From Bacteroidetes bacterium UBA6161 (GTDB lineage: Bacteria; Bacteroidota; Bacteroidia; NS11-12g; UBA955): a stretch of 22,729 nt of DNA. Every line of letters starts with the position of its first letter. Within the stretch, counting starts at the first letter, position 1. The notes beneath the pieces are model-generated. The model searched no databases. It worked only from the letters and a program-made list of their open reading frames with translations, and was not told the origin of the DNA. The stretch is from contig DIUJ01000022.1 in the NCBI GenBank assembly GCA_002422315.1, forward strand, positions 1-22,729, read 5' to 3'. Positions 1-6,887 of the stretch are shown piece after piece. The position numbers and the translations under genes were made by a program.

Positions 1-16
1 TTACTCTGAGGCTTAG

Positions 17-90
17 CGGTCCGGACGGGACTCGAACCCGCGACCTCCTGCGTGACAGGCAGGCATTCTAACCAGCTGAACTACCGGACC
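17..90 (-). tRNA. tRNA-Asp (anticodon GTC)
   Basis: On the minus strand this folds as a complete cloverleaf of 74 nt including discriminator G. The acceptor stem GGTCCGG pairs with CCGGACC. The D arm contains AGCTGGTTA, and the anticodon stem CCTGC/GCAGG encloses loop CTGTCAC with anticodon GTC. The T arm is GCGGG-TTCGAGT-CCCGT. Discriminator G is usual for tRNA-Asp. CCA is not encoded, as the next bases are GC. It lies downstream of a broken copy of itself and shares that copy's promoter at 317-347. Confidence 0.97.
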
Positions 91-116
91 AAAAATTTAT
101 AATAAGAACTATCGAG

Positions 117-195
117 TATTTATCGGGACTCGAACCCGTCCCCAACTTGTTGGGGATGATCAGGCAGGCATTCTAACCAGCTGAACTACCGGACC
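117..195 (-). pseudogene. Broken tandem copy of tRNA-Asp with a palindrome in place of the anticodon 3' arm
   Basis: Bases 161-203 repeat 56-98 exactly (43 nt, offset 105), and similarity continues to 217/112. The 5' half of tRNA-Asp and its upstream flank are therefore duplicated. The T arm is also kept: 124-138 equals 26-40. Between these, the anticodon, the 3' anticodon stem and the variable region are replaced by a longer segment holding the perfect palindrome TCCCCAACTTGTTGGGGA (139-156 region). The 3' acceptor strand reads ATAAATA and cannot pair with GGTCCGG. No standard cloverleaf is possible. I read it as a decayed tandem tRNA duplicate; a structured leader upstream of the real tRNA is the alternative. 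Confidence 0.8.
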
Positions 196-316
196 AAAAA
201 TTTTTAAAAAGAACTATTACTTTTTCACTTTTAAAAGACTCCCAATTATCAAACTTGAAATGGGGCTTTCTTAGTATTCGAAATCTTCAAAATATCTTTG
301 TCGTTTTTCGAGGGTG

Positions 317-347
317 CAAATATAAAGGAAAAATGATTCGATGCAAA
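317..347 (-). promoter_or_regulatory. Promoter of the tRNA-Asp unit (TTTG-N19-TATATTTG)
   Basis: On the minus strand TTTG (complement of 344-347) is followed after 19 nt by TATATTTG (complement of 317-324). This is a full match to the Bacteroidota housekeeping promoter TTTG-N17-23-TAnnTTTG. It starts at the last base after the DAHP synthase stop codon and points at the pseudo-tRNA and tRNA-Asp, leaving a leader of roughly 115 nt before the pseudo-tRNA. Confidence 0.8.
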
Positions 348-1217
348 TTATTTTTCAAAAATTTTTTCGTTTTCTTTTTTCCTATAATCAACTTGTTTTC
401 CAATGGTATTACATAGTATTTCAACCTTACTCATTAGTACATCTAATTGATCAAAGTAAAGGGATTGTCTACCGTCGGAGAGTGCTTCTGTTGGTTGATT
501 ATGTATTTCTATCATTAGCCCGTCGGCACCAGCTGCTACCGCTGCTAGGCTCATTGGTTCAACTAATTCTCTGAGACCTGTACCTTGGCTAGGGTCTACC
601 ATCACAGGTAGATGGCTTAGTGTTTTTGCTAAGGCCACAGCATTCAAATCTAAGGTGTTTCTTGTTGCAGTCTCAAAAGTACGTATTCCTCTTTCGCAAA
701 GTATCACATTGGGATTTCCTCCCAATAACAAATATTCTGCCGCTAACAGCCATTCTTCTATTGTACTGCTCCACCCTCGCTTTAGCATGATAGGTTTATT
801 TGTTTTAGAAAGCGCCTTTAACAATTGAAAATTCTGCATGTTTCTAGTTCCTACCTGAAAGATATCAGTATATTCGTATACTTTATCTACCAAATTAGTG
901 TCCATTACCTCTGTAATTACACTCATTTGATTTGCAATTGCTGCATTTTTCAAGTATATTAAGCCTTCTTCTTTAAGCCCTTGAAACGAATAAGGAGAGG
1001 TTCTTGGTTTATAAGCTCCGCCTCTTAAAATTTTTATTCCCTTTTTTGAAAGATAACTTGCTATTGTATGAATTTGTTCTTCATTTTCAACAGCACATGG
1101 ACCAGCGATTAAATTGAAATTATCGCCTCCGATCTCTGCGTTGTTTACCTTAAAAACTGTTGGTTCTTTTTTCCATTCTAAACTAACCAATTGGTATGGT
1201 TTTCTTGATTTATCCAT
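348..1217 (-). CDS. aroF: 3-deoxy-7-phosphoheptulonate (DAHP) synthase, type I beta-like, with an altered metal ligand
   Basis: First step of the shikimate pathway: phosphoenolpyruvate plus erythrose 4-phosphate to DAHP, in the cytosol. The 289-residue barrel carries the family motifs: AGPCAVE (Cys41), RGGAYKPRTSPYSFQG (65-80), LKRGWSSTIEE (145-155) and ILCERGIRTFE (172-182). The start, KPYQLVS, corresponds to the linker after the N-terminal ferredoxin-like regulatory domain of the Thermotoga enzyme, so that feedback domain is absent. No chorismate mutase domain is fused. Of the four metal ligands known in the family (Cys, His, Glu, Asp), Cys41, Glu237 and Asp248 are present. The His of the DPSH motif is Gln211 (DPSQGTG, codon CAA). 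Only 34 nt separate it from the DUF4270 gene upstream, so it may be the third gene of that operon. The symbol is by family only. Confidence 0.9.
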   Translation of the reverse strand: MDKSRKPYQLVSLEWKKEPTVFKVNNAEIGGDNFNLIAGPCAVENEEQIHTIASYLSKKGIKILRGGAYKPRTSPYSFQGLKEEGLIYLKNAAIANQMSVITEVMDTNLVDKVYEYTDIFQVGTRNMQNFQLLKALSKTNKPIMLKRGWSSTIEEWLLAAEYLLLGGNPNVILCERGIRTFETATRNTLDLNAVALAKTLSHLPVMVDPSQGTGLRELVEPMSLAAVAAGADGLMIEIHNQPTEALSDGRQSLYFDQLDVLMSKVEILCNTIGKQVDYRKKENEKIFEK

Positions 1218-1251
1218 GGCGTTGTTTTTTAAAATAACAAAATATTTGCAA

Positions 1252-2568
1252 TTATAGTTTTGAGTAAATAACAGAAAATTTTATACCGTTGGTTTTGTCT
1301 TTTCTCGTATCAAGTATAACTCTTGAAGGGGTAATAGGAAAATCTGTTGTTGTTGTCACAAATAACCCTGTATTTAAGTTGGTTCCCGATGCTAAATAGC
1401 TACTTAAGATATTTTGAAAATGTCTTGTTACTCCAAAAGTATAGCCGCCTTTAGCTCCGTCATAAACACCATGGTTTTCAATTAAATTAATTTGATCTAG
1501 TATTGGGTAATTTAATCCGGTCTCGCCCTCTTTTTGCCACAACTGTAACCTAGTTGGAATTGGATAATTACTACTACTAGCTTGTTGAATTACAGGTATA
1601 AATATTTCCGCTTTATGAATAAAAATTCTTTGATTTTGTATCAAATCGAGTATTTGTGGAAATTCAATAAATAATTTGCTGCCTCCTAATGCTTGAACGT
1701 AAGCGGTGTCAGAATTAAATTTAGAATTAAATTGTTGCATTACTTCGGGATTTCTTGACAGGATTTTATAATTTGAAAAGGTCTTTCCCCTGTTGTTAAT
1801 TAAAAAATCAATTTGTTTGTCACCATCATAATAAACTATAATTTTAGAATTTTCGTTGAACAAATCAAAAGCTGCAATAGCGCCTGTACCCGGACTATTT
1901 TGATTGTTAGGACTTAATTTAATGCCTTTTAAATAATTAGCAAAATTAGTTTGAGTATTAAGGTCAGTAGGACTTGCATCCAGTAATTTATTAGCAAAAT
2001 CAATGCTAAGGCTGATTTTTAATCCTGGCTTAATTTTTTTCAGAACATCACCGTCTTTGAATAATAGGCTATCGTTGTAGTTAAATGGTCCAGAATAAGT
2101 TCCAATAGGTGTAGGAAATGAACCGACTGTGTCCGTAGAAAAATAAGATCTACCCAGATCTAATGCTTCTGAGAGTTCTCTTACTTCTATAACATTCGAA
2201 GAATTAATATCTCCATATTTGGTTATGTTAGAAGTAAAAGGGAGTATTAAAAATACCGAATCAACGCCTTTTCCTTTATCGATCACATTATTTAGAAGTC
2301 GAAGCTGTAGTTGGGTATAAGTAGATGCTTCACTTTCTCCAAAAATTGGATCGTTCATTCTTCCAATTAAGAATTGTGAAAGCAAATCCGTTTTGAATGA
2401 ATCTTCCCTTGTTGTAATAGTTTTAATATCAAATGAATCAGAGATTATAAGTTCTATATTTTCGTTGCCTGTATTGTCTAATGTCATTAAGTCATCACTT
2501 TTTTTACAAGAAGTAAATACACTGATGAATAGCAGAATAATGAAAGCTGATGGATATCCGTACCTCAC
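1252..2568 (-). CDS. DUF4270 family lipoprotein
   Basis: A 438-residue exported protein. A short hydrophobic signal (IILLFISVFTS) ends at lipobox Cys21 followed by KKSDD, as in lipoproteins of this phylum. The sequence matches the DUF4270 family from memory: an early ...FKTDLLSQFLIGRMNDPIFGESEA segment is typical, followed by long beta-rich stretches. No catalytic motif is visible and no function is established that I know of. It follows the starch-synthase-like gene by 20 nt and shares its strand. In other Bacteroidota, DUF4270 genes often sit between a glycogen/starch synthase gene and panC, as here. That suggests a conserved neighbourhood but does not reveal a role. Confidence 0.85.
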   Translation of the reverse strand: MRYGYPSAFIILLFISVFTSCKKSDDLMTLDNTGNENIELIISDSFDIKTITTREDSFKTDLLSQFLIGRMNDPIFGESEASTYTQLQLRLLNNVIDKGKGVDSVFLILPFTSNITKYGDINSSNVIEVRELSEALDLGRSYFSTDTVGSFPTPIGTYSGPFNYNDSLLFKDGDVLKKIKPGLKISLSIDFANKLLDASPTDLNTQTNFANYLKGIKLSPNNQNSPGTGAIAAFDLFNENSKIIVYYDGDKQIDFLINNRGKTFSNYKILSRNPEVMQQFNSKFNSDTAYVQALGGSKLFIEFPQILDLIQNQRIFIHKAEIFIPVIQQASSSNYPIPTRLQLWQKEGETGLNYPILDQINLIENHGVYDGAKGGYTFGVTRHFQNILSSYLASGTNLNTGLFVTTTTDFPITPSRVILDTRKDKTNGIKFSVIYSKL

Positions 2569-2588
2569 AATATGAATATTACAAGATT

Positions 2589-3407
2589 TTAGGAATTGTG
2601 AAGTAATTGATCGTAAAAATCAACATATTTAGAAGTGTATTCTTCGGTTTCTTCAGATGGATGACATAAGGTAAGTTTATCTTTGAGATGTAACATCACT
2701 TCAGGATCCAAGCACTCCGCGCATGTTACTACTCCATCAGAGTAATTTATTCCTCCTATATGAAGGCTGTTAAAATCTGCTTTGCCAAAACATTCCATTG
2801 CTTTATCTGATATTTCATTTAAGCTAGCTTTTTCGGCAAATGACGACCCTAGTGAAGATGTCTTGTCTTCCTTGAAAACAGAATAAACAACTTTAGCATT
2901 TTTAAAAACTGGTTCGTCTTTATAAAGAGTTTTGATGTACAGAGGCAATAAACTTGTCATCCAACCCTGGCAATGAATAATATCTGGCGCCCAACCTAAT
3001 TTTTTGACAGTTTCTAATACACCTTTACAAAAGAAAATAGTTCTTTCATCGTTGTCTTCAAAAAATTCGTTTTTATCATTCGTATATACATGTTTTCTAT
3101 GAAAATAGTCTTCATTGTCCAGGAAATAGACTTGAATTCTCGTTCCCGGTATGCTTGCTACTTTAATTATTAGGGGGTTGTCGTTGTCTCCAATAGAAAT
3201 ATTGATTCCCGATAATCTAACTACTTCATGAAGTCTATTTCTTCTTTCGTTAATTACTCCAAATCGGGGTACAAGTACTCTAATCTCATTTTGTTGTTCT
3301 TGTATAGCTTGAGGAAGAAGCCTTGCAATAGTTGATACATTAGACTCTTCTAGAAATGGACTCATTTCTGAGGAAACGAATAAAACTTTTTTTCCGGTAA
3401 TTCCCAT
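2589..3407 (-). CDS. Stand-alone N-terminal GT5 domain of glycogen/starch synthase
   Basis: The 272 residues align only with the N-terminal half (starch synthase catalytic domain, GT5) of GlgA, whose usual length is about 480. Shared landmarks are VLFVSSEMSPF at the start, WAPDIIHCQGWMTSLLPLYIK (139-159, the GlgA DVVHAHDWH region) and a late SDGVVTCAE segment. The KTGGLADV nucleotide-sugar loop near the N-terminus is replaced by EESNVSTIA. The whole C-terminal GT1 half, which carries most ADP-glucose contacts, is missing. The reading frame closes cleanly and no second half follows, so it is a shortened family member, not a frameshift. Active glucan synthesis is doubtful. It begins the run glgA-like, DUF4270, DAHP synthase and has its own promoter at 3438-3472. 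Confidence 0.82.
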   Translation of the reverse strand: MGITGKKVLFVSSEMSPFLEESNVSTIARLLPQAIQEQQNEIRVLVPRFGVINERRNRLHEVVRLSGINISIGDNDNPLIIKVASIPGTRIQVYFLDNEDYFHRKHVYTNDKNEFFEDNDERTIFFCKGVLETVKKLGWAPDIIHCQGWMTSLLPLYIKTLYKDEPVFKNAKVVYSVFKEDKTSSLGSSFAEKASLNEISDKAMECFGKADFNSLHIGGINYSDGVVTCAECLDPEVMLHLKDKLTLCHPSEETEEYTSKYVDFYDQLLHNS

Positions 3408-3437
3408 ATTAATATAAGTGGTTTTTTAAATGTAGTG

Positions 3438-3472
3438 CAAAGATAATATATTTTTTTTGGTTATTTGCCAAA
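3438..3472 (-). promoter_or_regulatory. Promoter of the starch-synthase-like operon (TTTG-N23-TATCTTTG)
   Basis: On the minus strand TTTG (complement of 3469-3472) is followed after 23 nt by TATCTTTG (complement of 3438-3445), a full match to TAnnTTTG. The start codon lies about 30 nt further on. The upstream element sits one base away from the opposite-strand TTTG of the panC promoter, so polymerase at one probably excludes the other. Confidence 0.7.
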
Positions 3473-3495
3473 TTATCTTTTCCTGACTTTCTTTG
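3464..3495 (+). promoter_or_regulatory. Promoter of panC (TTTG-N20-TTTCTTTG)
   Basis: TTTG at 3464-3467 is followed after 20 nt by TTTCTTTG at 3488-3495, one mismatch from TAnnTTTG. Transcription would begin near 3502, giving a leader of about 17 nt to the TTG start codon at 3519. Confidence 0.55.
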
Positions 3496-3518
3496 CAGCC
3501 TAAATATAACTTTCAATT

Positions 3519-4358
3519 TTGAAAATATTACGGGATATAAAGCAGTTAGAAATTATTCAAAAGGCTATTCAAAACTCTAGTTTAGCCTTTGTGCCAACAA
3601 TGGGCGCTTTACATGATGGCCACTTAGATTTAGTCAAAAAAGCAAAACAATGTGCAGACTATGTAATTGTATCTATTTTTGTTAACCCTCTCCAGTTTAA
3701 CAATCAGGAGGATTTGCAAAAATACCCTAGAAATATTGAAAACGATTGTAGATTATTAGAATCTGTAAACTGCGATTTCTTGTATTTGCCTTCACAAGAG
3801 GAGGTTTATCCAGAATCATTTGCACCTGTCTTATTAGACTTAGGCGGTGTTGAAAATGAGCTAGAAGGGGAGTTTAGACCCGGCCATTTCGACGGGGTGG
3901 TTCAAGTTCTTTATAGATTGTTCTCTATTGTTCAGCCTAAAATTGCACTTTTTGGATTGAAAGATTTCCAACAATGTATTGTTGTAAATAAATTAAAAGA
4001 AGCATTTTTTCCTAACCTTGAAATTTTGTTGGTTCCTACTGTAAGAGATAAAGATGGACTTGCTCTTAGTTCGAGAAATGAAAGACTTTCAAAGGAGGGT
4101 AGGGAAAGGGCTACTCATATTTTCAAAGCATTAAATATGGCTAAAGAAAATTTCCCTCATTTTAATCCAACAGAAATTGAAAATTTAGTTAAAGATTATT
4201 TACTAGCAAATAACTTTCAGGTTGATTATGTATCCATTGTAGAAGTTAATTCTTTTCAAAAAACCAATGTTTGGGAATTAGATAGAAATTACCTTATTTT
4301 GACAGCTGTTTTTTTAGAAGGGGTAAGACTTATAGATAACTTATTGTTAAATAATTAA
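3519..4358 (+). CDS. panC: Pantoate--beta-alanine ligase
   Basis: Makes pantothenate from pantoate, beta-alanine and ATP through a pantoyl-adenylate, in the cytosol, as the last step of vitamin B5 synthesis. The 279-residue length is normal. Motifs in order: FVPTMGALHDGH (24-35, the HIGH-type ATP site), SIFVNPLQF (52-60), RPGHFDGV (120-127), FGLKDFQQ (145-152) and TVRDKDGLALSSRN (174-187, the KMSKS-like loop). The usual FGEKD is FGLKD here. The start is TTG: the next in-frame Met is Met28 inside the ATP site, so a later start is excluded. There is no Shine-Dalgarno sequence. The next gene begins one base after the stop. Confidence 0.97.
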   Translation: MKILRDIKQLEIIQKAIQNSSLAFVPTMGALHDGHLDLVKKAKQCADYVIVSIFVNPLQFNNQEDLQKYPRNIENDCRLLESVNCDFLYLPSQEEVYPESFAPVLLDLGGVENELEGEFRPGHFDGVVQVLYRLFSIVQPKIALFGLKDFQQCIVVNKLKEAFFPNLEILLVPTVRDKDGLALSSRNERLSKEGRERATHIFKALNMAKENFPHFNPTEIENLVKDYLLANNFQVDYVSIVEVNSFQKTNVWELDRNYLILTAVFLEGVRLIDNLLLNN

Positions 4359-4359
4359 T

Positions 4360-5490
4360 TTGAACGAAATTACTCAAGAGGATTTTAATGTGCTTGACTT
4401 TGATTCTTTTGTATCAAAAATACAAGGTCAAGAGGCTGCGTTTCAAAATTTGAAATTAGCAAAGAAAAGATTGGCTTATTATAAGTGGAAAAATACTGAA
4501 GAGTTAGAAAAAAATATTTTAGAATTTGAGAGTAATATAAAAAGAACAGGAGGTAATGTTCTTTGGGGAAATGATAAGACAGATTCGTGGAATGCTCTTA
4601 AAGGTATAGTAGAAAGCAATGCGAGGGTTGCGTTTGTGCCTGGTAAAATAGCTTCCGAAATAGAACTGTCATTTAAACACAATATTCCATCTTTATCCAG
4701 ATTTGTTTATGATCAAGCAGGCTTATTTCCTGATATACTTTTTGTACAAGCCAAATTTTTAATATCCTCCACAGGTCATGTTTTTTTTGCTACGGTAAAT
4801 AAGTCAGAATTTGAAGCAGTTGCAAATGCTAAAAAAATTGTTTTTCTGGCAGGCATTGATTCATTCGTATCCAATGAGGCGGAACTTAACTTAGCCAAAA
4901 GAATGTTTTCGCTTTATGAAATTGCTGAAGATTCATACCCTTATCAAACTGTTTTTAAAGTTGGGAAACCTGATGCAAGATATAGTCAACAGATAAATGT
5001 TCTGATTGTAGATCACGATAGAAGCAATATACTTGCTTTAGAAAAACAAAGAGCTATGTTTGGACTTTTGAATTTTGAAATGCCTAAAGTAGTTCAAAAT
5101 ATTTTTTGGCCCTTACAGAGCATGGATACAGAAGATGCTTTGGCTAGAAATTTATTGAATCCTTTCTTAATGGATTGGACAAAAAATATGAAAGTATTTA
5201 TGGCTAGTTCTAATCTGAACAAACTAAATGATTTTATCCCTTTTGATATAAATTTGTACGAAGTACTCATTGATTCAAAATCTTTATTTCAATCTGGAGT
5301 CAGCAAAAATTTAATCTCAAAGTTGTTTAAAAAGGAAGAAGCCTCAATCCTATTTAATCCAAAGAAGTTTTACAATAAATCCAAATTTCAATTTTTAATG
5401 CAAGAAAAACTTCTAGGGAAAAATACTATTTTACCTGAAATAGATAAGACATTTATTGAAGGGTACTTTTATAATAAGCGTAAAATATAG
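4360..5490 (+). CDS. Cysteine-free LUD-domain protein related to LutB/LldF
   Basis: Residues from about 25 to 235 resemble the LUD domain of LutB (YkgF/LldF), the iron-sulfur subunit of the LutABC lactate oxidase. Recognisable segments are LAKKRLAYYKWKNTEELE, LEFESNIKRTGGNVLW, IVFLAGIDSFVSNEAEL and INVLIVDHDRSNIL. LutB proteins are about 450-480 residues and carry CxxCxxCxxxC ferredoxin motifs after the LUD domain. This protein has 376 residues, no ferredoxin motif and no cysteine at all, so it cannot hold the Fe-S clusters. The C-terminal 100 residues match nothing I know. It starts with TTG one base after panC and is probably co-translated with it. Function unknown; direct lactate oxidation is unlikely. 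Confidence 0.75.
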   Translation: MNEITQEDFNVLDFDSFVSKIQGQEAAFQNLKLAKKRLAYYKWKNTEELEKNILEFESNIKRTGGNVLWGNDKTDSWNALKGIVESNARVAFVPGKIASEIELSFKHNIPSLSRFVYDQAGLFPDILFVQAKFLISSTGHVFFATVNKSEFEAVANAKKIVFLAGIDSFVSNEAELNLAKRMFSLYEIAEDSYPYQTVFKVGKPDARYSQQINVLIVDHDRSNILALEKQRAMFGLLNFEMPKVVQNIFWPLQSMDTEDALARNLLNPFLMDWTKNMKVFMASSNLNKLNDFIPFDINLYEVLIDSKSLFQSGVSKNLISKLFKKEEASILFNPKKFYNKSKFQFLMQEKLLGKNTILPEIDKTFIEGYFYNKRKI

Positions 5491-5946
5491 ATGTATCTTT
5501 TTTTGGGGAGATAATCTTCTTAGTAAGTTTAAGCTGTTTTCCCTTTAGATATCATTTGTATTTTCTAGTATATAAACCTTTATTTTTTAATTAACCTGAA
5601 TGTTTTTCTAAAATCCGCTTAGTAGATTATTTTTCTATAAACTAATTCTTCTTTAGGGGAAATTCTATTATTTAAGCCAAAAAGATTTCATGTGAAATAA
5701 TTCTTTTCATTGACTTAACGGGATAATCTATAGATTATTTCAAGTTTTAATTAATAGATCAGCAGGATTTTGACTGAAGTGAATATGTAAGATTTTGAAA
5801 GTTACAGTTGAATGGTTTATTCTGATACAAGCATATTTTCAAACTCTAACAAGCTGTAAGACGAAATAAGGATTTGTTTGTTGTATGTTTTGTAAAAAAA
5901 AAGGTCGGAAAAATCCGACCTTTTAATATATTTTAAAGAGTTATGA
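5491..5946. other. 456-nt intergenic region without a gene
   Basis: Very AT-rich, with stops in every frame and no signal-bearing short ORF or RNA fold that I recognise. It contains a 16-nt perfect palindrome, ATAATCTATAGATTAT, at 5723-5738, and near its right end the terminator of the minus-strand lipoprotein gene. It separates the convergent panC-LUD unit and the lipoprotein gene. No terminator for the plus-strand unit is evident. Confidence 0.6.
5903..5920 (-). terminator. Rho-independent terminator of the Ig-like lipoprotein gene
   Basis: GGTCGGA (5903-5909) and TCCGACC (5914-5920) form a perfect 7-bp stem with an AAAA loop. On the minus strand it is followed by a run of nine T. It lies 26 nt beyond the stop codon at 5947. 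AAAA/TTTT on both sides could let it work in both directions. Confidence 0.85.
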
Positions 5947-6825
5947 TTAATACTTATAGCTAAAAGCAATTTTGCCTTTGTTGTTACAAGAACATTCATT
6001 GTTGTCGGGGTCTACGCTAGTTACTTTAAGAACCACATAAGCTGCTTGTCCTCTTAATTTAACAATATAAATATCATTAGCAGCAGGATTGCTTACAGAA
6101 GAAGAAGCTGTACCAGCATTAAATGCAGTTGAAGCGCTTTGTAATGTAGCATTTTCATAGTTATAAGAATTTGCTTTTACAAACTGAGTTCCATTTTTAC
6201 TTTCAAAAGAACCAGTAAATGGGCTACCAGCAGCATTTGTGTTAGCTAAGTCTTTTCCTGCATCAGGATCTGCAGCGCCTACTTCTTGGTTTAAGATTAG
6301 GTCAAAAGCACCTTTTAAACTTCCACTAACATGATAAAATTGTCCATTTGCTTCATCTTCTAAAGCTGTTTCACCTTCTTCTACAGTTACAGAAACAGTT
6401 ACAGCAGTACTTAATCCTTCTTTATCAGTAACAGTGAAGGTATAAACTGTTACGCCTAAGTTATTACCTGCTGGCAACAACAATGTGTCTATGTATTGTG
6501 TCTCTATTGAATTAGGAAGGCTAGTCAATGGCAAATCTCTGCCTGTGGTAGTTTTTGGTAATGGACTTAGTACGTTAGCGCCTTGTTGAGCTATGGTAAA
6601 GCTTTGTAGGTCTTTTCCTCCTCCTGCTTTTACTGCGTTCCAACGGAATACTAAAGTAGTTCCTGCTTCAACGGTAATAGCATTGTTGGTAATACCTTCT
6701 GTTAATTCTGTTACAGAAAGAGTTGGTTTTGGTTTGTCTGGATCAACATCGGTTTCCTCTTTACAGCTGCTTAGGGTGCTGAATGCAATCAGCATTGAGA
6801 ATGCATAAAAAATAAATTTTTTCAT
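5947..6825 (-). CDS. Lipoprotein with an Ig-like domain, function unknown
   Basis: 292 residues. The signal MKKFIFYAFSMLIAFSTLSS precedes lipobox Cys21 and KEETDVDPDKPKP, a typical Bacteroidota surface-lipoprotein start. Residues 35-150 look like an Ig-like fold: GTTLVFRWNAVKAGGGKDL, then a VYTFTVTDKEGLSTAVTVSVTV strand pair. Residues 160-292 form a second region rich in Asn, Ala and Ser, ending in IYIVKLRGQAAYVVLKVTSV and a short tail with a Cys-Ser-Cys pair. No enzymatic motif is visible. SusE-like outer-surface binding domains are a possible relative, but no SusC/SusD neighbours are present. It is a single-gene unit: its own -7 box at 6850-6857 and a strong terminator at 5903-5920 suggest solid expression. 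Confidence 0.75.
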   Translation of the reverse strand: MKKFIFYAFSMLIAFSTLSSCKEETDVDPDKPKPTLSVTELTEGITNNAITVEAGTTLVFRWNAVKAGGGKDLQSFTIAQQGANVLSPLPKTTTGRDLPLTSLPNSIETQYIDTLLLPAGNNLGVTVYTFTVTDKEGLSTAVTVSVTVEEGETALEDEANGQFYHVSGSLKGAFDLILNQEVGAADPDAGKDLANTNAAGSPFTGSFESKNGTQFVKANSYNYENATLQSASTAFNAGTASSSVSNPAANDIYIVKLRGQAAYVVLKVTSVDPDNNECSCNNKGKIAFSYKY

Positions 6826-6849
6826 AGTGTATTAGTTAAATTTGGTTTG

Positions 6850-6857
6850 CAAATATA
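6850..6857 (-). promoter_or_regulatory. -7 promoter box (TATATTTG) of the Ig-like lipoprotein gene
   Basis: The minus strand reads TATATTTG, a full match to TAnnTTTG, 25 nt upstream of the ATG. The only nearby TTTG is 9 nt upstream, too close for the usual 17-23 nt spacer, so the upstream element is not clear. Confidence 0.5.
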
Positions 6858-6887
6858 GGTTTTTTTCAAATTAAAAAGTCATATTGC

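Noticed and set aside
117..195. Functional second tRNA, for example tRNA-Ile with loop CTGATCA
   Set aside because: The anticodon stem CCTGC has no partner and the acceptor 3' strand ATAAATA does not pair with GGTCCGG.
341..574. Plus-strand frame overlapping the DAHP synthase end
   Set aside because: It is antisense to conserved enzyme codons and has no recognisable protein features.
2589..3407. Frameshifted full-length glycogen synthase
   Set aside because: No GT1-like sequence is found in any frame downstream; the next gene is a complete DUF4270 lipoprotein.
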